11,751 bases of DNA from CAMAVH01 sp036500145. Its GTDB lineage: Bacteria; Pseudomonadota; Alphaproteobacteria; SMXQ01. The notes below the pieces were generated by a model. It searched no databases and was not told the origin of the DNA. It was given only the letters and a program-made list of their open reading frames with translations. The stretch spans positions 1-11,751 of the forward strand of contig DASYCO010000067.1 in NCBI GenBank assembly GCA_036500145.1. The letters are read 5' to 3'. Positions 8,029 to 11,751 of the stretch are shown here, piece after piece; within the stretch, counting starts at the first letter, position 1; every line of letters starts with the position of its first letter. Both the position numbers and the translations under genes were made by a program.

Positions 8029-9064
8029 AGAGGTACTCCATCAGATCGTCGGCCGTCGGCGACGGCAGCTTGCGGGCGGCCTCGGCGGCGGCAGCCACCT
8101 TGGCGCGCGACTCTTCGGCCACGGCGTCGAGCTCGGCCTGCGTGGCCGCCTTGTCCTTCACCAGGCTGCGCGCCAGCTGGTTGATCGGGTCGCGCTCGCG
8201 CCAGGCCTTCGTCTCCTCGTCTTCCTTGTAGTCCTGCTTGTCGGCGATGTGATGGCCGCTGTAGCGCCAGGTGCTGCAGATCAGGAAGCTCGGCCCCTCG
8301 CCGGCGCGCGCGCGTTCGACCGCGCGCTTGGCCGCCGCCTGCATCGCCAGCACGTCCATGCCGTCCACATGCTCGGTCGGGATGGCGAAGGCCTTGCCGC
8401 GGTCGGCGATGTCTTCGCCGGCCGTCACGTCGTCGATGCTGGTGTATTCGCCGAAGCCGTTGTTCTCGCAGACGAACAGCACCGGCAGGTTCCAGATCGC
8501 CGCCATGTTCATGGCCTCGAACATGATGCCCTGGTTGAGCACGCCGTCGCCGAAGAAGCTGACGGCGACGGCGCCGGTCTTGCGCAGCTTCATGGTGAGT
8601 GCCGCGCCCGCCGCCAGCGGCACGGAGCCGCCGACGATGCCGGTGGTGCCGAGGTTGCCGTTCTCCGGATCGAAGATGTGCATGGAGCCGCCGCGCCCGA
8701 GGCCGTAGCCGTCGCGCTTGCCGAGCAGTTCGGCGAACAGCTTCAGAAGGTCGCCGCCCTTGGCGACGCAATGCCCGTGGCCGCGATGGTGGCTGCCGAT
8801 CATGTCGGTCTTTTCCAGCACGGAGCAGACGCCCGTCGCCACCGCTTCCTGGCCCATGTAGAGATGCACGAGGCCGGGAATGTGGCCGCCGAGGAAGAGG
8901 CGCTGCACCGTCTCCTCGAAGGCGCGGATCGTCGTCATCGTGCGGTAGAGTGCCAGCGGCGACGCCGTGCCGGTCCTGCCTGACGTACCGGTCTTCTCTG
9001 ATGACGCTGTCGCGGGCGAAGGTTTCGCGTTCATTTTTTTCGCACTCGTTTTATTCGGACTCAT
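8018..9064 (-). CDS. E1 alpha subunit, pair A (acetoin/pyruvate dehydrogenase type, AcoA-like)
   Basis: ThDP-binding alpha subunit of a 2-oxoacid or acetoin dehydrogenase E1, 348 residues. The motifs are canonical: IPGLVHLYMGQEA, SHHRGHGHCVAKG, LGRGGSMHI, the ThDP motif FFGDGVLNQG (171-179) ending in ENN (200-202), and the loop WRYSGHHIAD with His271 at the usual active-site position. The style is closest to acetoin dehydrogenase AcoA, but PdhA-type cannot be excluded. Residues 1-36 form a Lys/Ser/Thr/Ala-rich, low-complexity extension. Neither the ATG at 9064 nor the in-frame ATG at 9034 (MNAKPS) has a good ribosome-binding site, so the true start may be 9034. It is the first gene of a probable minus-strand operon of pair A then pair B, read from the divergent region at 9065-9451. 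No lipoyl E2 follows. Confidence 0.9.
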   Translation of the reverse strand: MSPNKTSAKKMNAKPSPATASSEKTGTSGRTGTASPLALYRTMTTIRAFEETVQRLFLGGHIPGLVHLYMGQEAVATGVCSVLEKTDMIGSHHRGHGHCVAKGGDLLKLFAELLGKRDGYGLGRGGSMHIFDPENGNLGTTGIVGGSVPLAAGAALTMKLRKTGAVAVSFFGDGVLNQGIMFEAMNMAAIWNLPVLFVCENNGFGEYTSIDDVTAGEDIADRGKAFAIPTEHVDGMDVLAMQAAAKRAVERARAGEGPSFLICSTWRYSGHHIADKQDYKEDEETKAWRERDPINQLARSLVKDKAATQAELDAVAEESRAKVAAAAEAARKLPSPTADDLMEYLYAE

Positions 9065-9229
9065 TCCATGGGCGGATCGACGAAAAGGCCTGCATTTGCG
9101 GACGCAAAGATCGCAATGCGCCTCCCGCGCGCGCCTCGTTCATCGAGTCTTTTTTCGTTGAGTGCGGAAAGCCTAACGGCTTTCTCCGCGCCAGGCCAGA
9201 GATGATGCGACCCATCGCGCGCGGAATTC

Positions 9230-9243
9230 GCAACGCGCGTTGC
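9230..9243. promoter_or_regulatory. 14-bp perfect palindrome, candidate operator
   Basis: GCAACGCGCGTTGC equals its own reverse complement. It lies near the middle of the divergent intergenic region, 29 bases upstream of the candidate -35 box for pair C. Its half-site CGCAA recurs at 9103 and 9112, and as TTGCG at 9096, 9266 and 9283. The form suits a dimeric repressor or activator. Which family would bind it cannot be told. Confidence 0.4.
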
Positions 9244-9271
9244 CTGCGGCGCGACAAAAATCTTTTTGCGC

Positions 9272-9300
9272 TTGATGGCGTTTTGCGCCGCTTCTAGTGT
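9272..9300 (+). promoter_or_regulatory. possible promoter of E1 pair C
   Basis: TTGATG at 9272-9277 and TAGTGT at 9295-9300 are spaced by 17 bases. The -35 match is 4 of 6, while the -10 box is poor at 3 of 6. TTGCG motifs flank and overlap it (9266-9270 and 9283-9287), as expected if a regulator controls it. Transcription would start near 9307 and leave a leader of about 145 bases with two inverted repeats. Confidence 0.25.
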
Positions 9301-9305
9301 GGCCG

Positions 9306-9360
9306 CGCTCATCGACATGAGCGGCGTTAAAATGAAACGCGTCCCGAAAAAATGGACGCG
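9306..9360 (+). repeat. two inverted repeats in the leader of pair C
   Basis: CGCTCAT-CGAC-ATGAGCG occupies 9306-9323 (7-bp arms, 4-base spacer). CGCGTCC, a 9-base A-rich spacer, then GGACGCG occupies 9338-9360 (7-bp arms). Both lie between the candidate promoter and the start of the E1 alpha gene. They could be operator half-sites in DNA or hairpins in the leader RNA; sequence alone does not decide. Confidence 0.4.
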
Positions 9361-9451
9361 CTCAGGAATTTCAGGACGCCGGGTTTCACGAAGGCCGCGA
9401 CCGATGGCAGATGCCGCGCAAGGCACCGTCGCGCCGCGCAAGGAGGACCGA

Positions 9452-10447
9452 TTGAACAAGCAAGAGCGCTTGGCGCTGCTCGAATGCATGCTGCGCATCC
9501 GCCGCTTCGAAGAAGGCGTCATCCATCTCGCCATGACGCCCGAATATGAATATGTCGGCCGCCAGCATCTCTACATCGGCGCCGAAGGCGCCGGCGCCGG
9601 CGCCTGCCTCGCGCTCGGCAAGGACGACCTCGCGCACACGACGCACCGCAACCACGGCTACCTCGTGGCGCGCGGCTCGGACCGCATGCGCATGTTCGCC
9701 GAAATCCTCGGCCGCGCCGACGGCACCAATCTCGGCCGCGGCGGCTCCTGGCACATCTGCGATCCCGACGTCGGCTTCCGCTCCACCTCCGCCATGGTCG
9801 GCGGCTCGATCGCGCTCGCGGTCGGCTCGGCCTACGCATTGCAGAAGCAGAAGAGCAAGGCGATCAGCGTCGCCCACTTCGGCGACGGCACGCTCGACGA
9901 AGGCATCGGCTACGAAGCGCTCAACATCGCCTCGCTGTTCAAGCTGCCCGTCCTCTTCATGTGCGAGAACAACAGCAAGCCCGGCCAGCGCCCCTCCTCC
10001 ATGCTCGCCGCCAAGCACCTGTCGCATGTGCCGGCGGCGCTCGACATGCCGACCAAGGCGGTCAACGGCGCCGACGTCGAGGCGGTGCATCTCGCCGCGA
10101 AGGAAGCGGTCGACCACGTGCGCTCCGGCAAGGGCCCCTACTTCCTGCAGGCCGACCTCGAACGCTGGCCCGGCTCGCACCAGGTCCATGCCGCCTTCCC
10201 GACCGGCGTCACCGACATCTCGCTCGCCTGGGACGAAGGCAAGATCGAGGGCAAGAACGCCGACTGGACGCGCACCTACGACCCGATCCGCCTCTACGCC
10301 AAGAAGCTGCTCGGCGAGAACGCGGTCACCAGGGACGAGCTGACCGCCCTCGACCGCAAGGTCGCCGACGAGACCGACAAGCTGCGCGCGACCGCCGTGA
10401 AATCCCCCTTCCCGCCGGCCGACGCCGCCGCGAAGCAATTCGCCTGA
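9452..10447 (+). CDS. E1 alpha-type ThDP enzyme subunit, pair C (divergent subfamily)
   Basis: ThDP/Mg-binding alpha subunit, 331 residues from the TTG at 9452. That start has a near-perfect AAGGAGG site (9440-9446) 5 bases upstream and gives the same N-terminus style as the pair B alpha (RLALLECMLRIRRFEE against RLSLLERMLRMRRFEE). An ATG at 9404 would add 16 residues (MADAAQG...) and remains possible. The reading frame is open back to 9266, but that stretch lacks family similarity. ThDP motif: HFGDGTLDEG (142-151), then ENN (172-174). The active-site loop is RWPGSHQV (238-245) rather than YxGHxxxD, and NNSKPG replaces NNxYG, exactly as in pair B. Core identity to the pair B alpha is about 60% by hand count and clearly lower to pair A. 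The gene is followed by its beta partner after 10 bp. Substrate unknown. Confidence 0.87.
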   Translation: MNKQERLALLECMLRIRRFEEGVIHLAMTPEYEYVGRQHLYIGAEGAGAGACLALGKDDLAHTTHRNHGYLVARGSDRMRMFAEILGRADGTNLGRGGSWHICDPDVGFRSTSAMVGGSIALAVGSAYALQKQKSKAISVAHFGDGTLDEGIGYEALNIASLFKLPVLFMCENNSKPGQRPSSMLAAKHLSHVPAALDMPTKAVNGADVEAVHLAAKEAVDHVRSGKGPYFLQADLERWPGSHQVHAAFPTGVTDISLAWDEGKIEGKNADWTRTYDPIRLYAKKLLGENAVTRDELTALDRKVADETDKLRATAVKSPFPPADAAAKQFA

Positions 10448-10457
10448 GGAGACCGTC

Positions 10458-11429
10458 ATGACCGAGATGAACTTTGCCGAAGCGATGATCGACGGCCTCT
10501 GCGTCGCGCTCGACAGCGATCCCAGCGTCTCCATCATCGGCCGCGGCATTTCCGGCCACGGCGCCGAAGCCGCCGCCGACAAGCGGCTGGCGCCTTACGG
10601 CGACCGCGTGCTCGACCCGCCGACGTCGGAAGCCGCCGTCGCCATGCTGGCGCTCGGCGCCTCCATGAGCGGCCTGCGCATGTTCCTGCATTTCGGCACC
10701 GGCGTGTTCGCCTTCGAGGCCTGGAACCAGGTCGTCAACGAGGCCGCCAACGCGCGCTACATGTCGGGCGGGCGGCTGAAGTCGCCCGTCACCTTCTGCA
10801 TGTTCCACGGCCTGCGCAACGGCGGCGGCCCGCAGCATTCGGCGAGCTCGCAGGCGATGTACGCCAACAGCCCCGGCCTCGAGGTCGTCATGCCGGCGAG
10901 CCCGGCCGACGCCAAGGGCCTGGCGCTGACCGCCATCCGCAGCGACAACGCCACCGTCATGCTGGTTCACCCGTCGCTGCTGTCGCTGCGCGCCGACGTG
11001 CCGGCCGGCGACTACGCGGTGCCCTTCGGCCAGGCGGCTGTCCGCCGCGAAGGTCGCGACGTCACCATCGTCGCCTTCTCGCGCCAGGTGACCGAGGCGC
11101 TCAAGGCCGCCGAGATCCTCGCCAAGGAGGGCATCGACGCCGAGGTGCTCGACCCGCGCACCCTGGTGCCGCTCGACGAGGCCAGCATCCTGGCCTCCGT
11201 GCGCAAGACCGGGCGCCTCGTCGTCGCCGACGAGACCCCGGTCCACTACGGCTGCGCCTCCGAGATCGCCGCCCTGGTCGCCGAAAAGGGCTTCGGCTCC
11301 CTCAAGGCCCCCGTCGCCCGAGTGGCCCGGCCCCACACGCCGGTTCCCTTCAGCCCGGGGATGGAAGCATTCCTGACGCCGGACGCCGCTAAAATCGCCG
11401 ACGCGGTCCGACGGACGCTTGCCGCCTGA
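10458..11429 (+). CDS. E1 beta-type ThDP enzyme subunit, pair C (divergent subfamily)
   Basis: Beta half partnering the alpha at 9452-10447; 323 residues with transketolase pyrimidine-binding and C-terminal domains. The aminopyrimidine-activating Glu58 (TSEAAV) is retained, as are YMSGG (101-105) and PADAKGL. Two family motifs are altered: the N-terminal GEDV segment is replaced by IIGRGISGHGAEA, and QHSQ is QHSA (126-129), where pairs A and B keep QHSQ. The C-terminal domain is ordinary (EVLDPRTLVPLD, SVRKTGRLVVADE). The start ATG follows GAGGA (10446-10450), which overlaps the stop codon of the alpha gene. It is the most diverged of the three betas in its active-site surroundings, so it may handle another substrate or react without an E2. 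Fold assignment is firm; function is open. Confidence 0.86.
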   Translation: MTEMNFAEAMIDGLCVALDSDPSVSIIGRGISGHGAEAAADKRLAPYGDRVLDPPTSEAAVAMLALGASMSGLRMFLHFGTGVFAFEAWNQVVNEAANARYMSGGRLKSPVTFCMFHGLRNGGGPQHSASSQAMYANSPGLEVVMPASPADAKGLALTAIRSDNATVMLVHPSLLSLRADVPAGDYAVPFGQAAVRREGRDVTIVAFSRQVTEALKAAEILAKEGIDAEVLDPRTLVPLDEASILASVRKTGRLVVADETPVHYGCASEIAALVAEKGFGSLKAPVARVARPHTPVPFSPGMEAFLTPDAAKIADAVRRTLAA

Positions 11430-11553
11430 AGCAATTCGGCTAGTCTCCCGGCCCGCATGCCGCGCGCGTCCTGCGCGTTGCGCATCCTGCATTCGCAGAA
11501 CCGCCAGCGCTTCCAGTGCCGGACAGGGATTACAAAACGAAAGGATCTAAGCC

Positions 11554-11751
11554 ATGGGTAAGATGATTGAGTTGACGGCTGCCGACGGTCACAAGTTCGG
11601 GGCCTACCGCGCGGACCCGTCCGGCAAGGCGAAGGGCGCGATCGTGCTGATCCAGGAGATCTTCGGCGCCAACAAGCACATCCAGAACGTGGCCGACGGC
11701 TACGCCAAGGACGGCTACGTCGTGGTGGCCCCGGCGCTGTTCGACCGCGTG
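11554..11751 (+). CDS. dienelactone hydrolase family protein (5' part only)
   Basis: The first 66 residues of an alpha/beta hydrolase, cut by the window end. The segment GAIVLIQEIFGANKHIQNVADGYAKDGYVVVAPALFDRV is typical of dienelactone hydrolases: the strand, then QEIFG with Glu35, corresponding to the active-site Glu36 of the Pseudomonas enzyme, then the YVVVAPALF strand. The nucleophile Cys, Asp and His lie beyond the window, so activity cannot be judged. The true enzyme hydrolyses dienelactone to maleylacetate in chlorocatechol breakdown, but most members of this family have other or unknown ester substrates. The ATG follows AAGGA (11541-11545). It lies 124 bp after pair C on the same strand. 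No clear terminator separates them, only a small TGCGC-GTT-GCGCA hairpin at 11472-11484, so co-transcription is possible. Confidence 0.85.
   Translation, partial: MGKMIELTAADGHKFGAYRADPSGKAKGAIVLIQEIFGANKHIQNVADGYAKDGYVVVAPALFDRV

Larger units (their letters stand above)
9065..9451. promoter_or_regulatory. divergent control region between E1 pairs A and C
   Basis: This 387-bp gap separates divergently transcribed E1 alpha genes and holds no convincing coding region. It contains several symmetric elements. TTTGCG-GA-CGCAAA lies at 9095-9108, with CGCAATGCG next to it at 9112-9120. A hairpin GAAAGCC-TAAC-GGCTTTC lies at 9167-9184, and a perfect 14-bp palindrome GCAACGCGCGTTGC at 9230-9243. Two further inverted repeats lie at 9306-9323 and 9338-9360. 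TTGCG or CGCAA occurs at least six times between 9096 and 9287. Operators for both directions are the natural reading, but no regulator gene is in the window and the binding protein is unknown. Confidence 0.6.

Noticed and set aside
7718..8983. Long plus-strand open frame of 421 codons opposite pair A
   Set aside because: It lies on the complementary strand of two clear E1 genes, has a His/Arg/Ala-rich composition with no recognisable domain, and lacks a ribosome-binding site.
9135..9155. CTCG-TTCAT-CGAG followed by six T, resembling a plus-strand terminator
   Set aside because: The stem is only 4 bp, and no plus-strand gene lies upstream that it would terminate.
9051..9257. Possible small protein or leader peptide (68 codons, inner start giving about 30 codons) ending over the start of the pair A alpha
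   Set aside because: It has an Arg-rich composition and no ribosome-binding site at either start. The overlap with the alpha start is interesting but unsupported.
9266..9451. N-terminal extension of the pair C alpha from an ATG at 9266
   Set aside because: The segment has no similarity to the sibling alpha subunit, overlaps the candidate promoter, and is bypassed by a much better ribosome-binding site at 9440-9446.
1..11751. CRISPR arrays, tRNA or rRNA genes, insertion sequences, phage genes
   Set aside because: No repeated spacer-unit structure, cloverleaf, rRNA motif, transposase or integrase was seen on either strand.

Overview
The window is high-GC DNA with dense bacterial coding, clear Shine-Dalgarno sites and GC-ending codons. 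The housekeeping run prs - rplY (long form with the CTC/TL5 domain) - pth - ychF, and an orphan TctC/Bug-type periplasmic binding protein, fit an alphaproteobacterium of the Hyphomicrobiales/Rhodospirillales type. That assignment is inference from gene order and protein style, since no rRNA or other phylogenetic marker is present. No tRNA, rRNA, CRISPR array, insertion sequence, phage gene or pseudogene was found.

Left part (1-3.7 kb, + strand): four conserved genes for PRPP synthesis, ribosomal protein L25, peptidyl-tRNA recycling and the ribosome-associated ATPase YchF. They end at a hairpin just past ychF. pth follows rplY by 39 bp and ychF follows pth by 4 bp, so rplY-pth-ychF is probably an operon. 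A promoter-like element and a hairpin lie between prs and rplY.

Middle (3.87-4.91 kb, + strand): a single secreted TctC-like solute-binding protein with no TctA/TctB membrane partners in view. It converges on the next genes across a perfect 14-bp inverted repeat that looks like a shared terminator.

Right part (5.0-11.4 kb): three complete alpha/beta pairs of ThDP-dependent 2-oxoacid/acetoin dehydrogenase E1-type enzymes. Pair A (alpha 8018-9064, beta 7027-8028) and pair B (alpha 5992-6993, beta 4996-5976) lie in tandem on the minus strand. Pair C (alpha 9452-10447, beta 10458-11429) is transcribed divergently on the plus strand from a 387-bp intergenic region. Pair A looks like a normal acetoin/pyruvate dehydrogenase E1. 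Pairs B and C resemble each other more than A and share unusual active-site-loop signatures: GDGxLDEG and WPGSHQ in alpha, and no EDV motif in beta. No E2 acyltransferase or E3 dihydrolipoyl dehydrogenase is encoded here. The pairs must therefore borrow E2/E3 from elsewhere or act as stand-alone ThDP carboligases or decarboxylases. The divergent promoter region carries a 14-bp perfect palindrome and repeated TTGCG/CGCAA pentamers, a plausible operator array.

Right edge: the first 66 codons of a dienelactone-hydrolase-family gene, cut by the window end.

The main point of interest is the three-pair E1 locus, especially the two divergent pairs B and C. The rest is ordinary.
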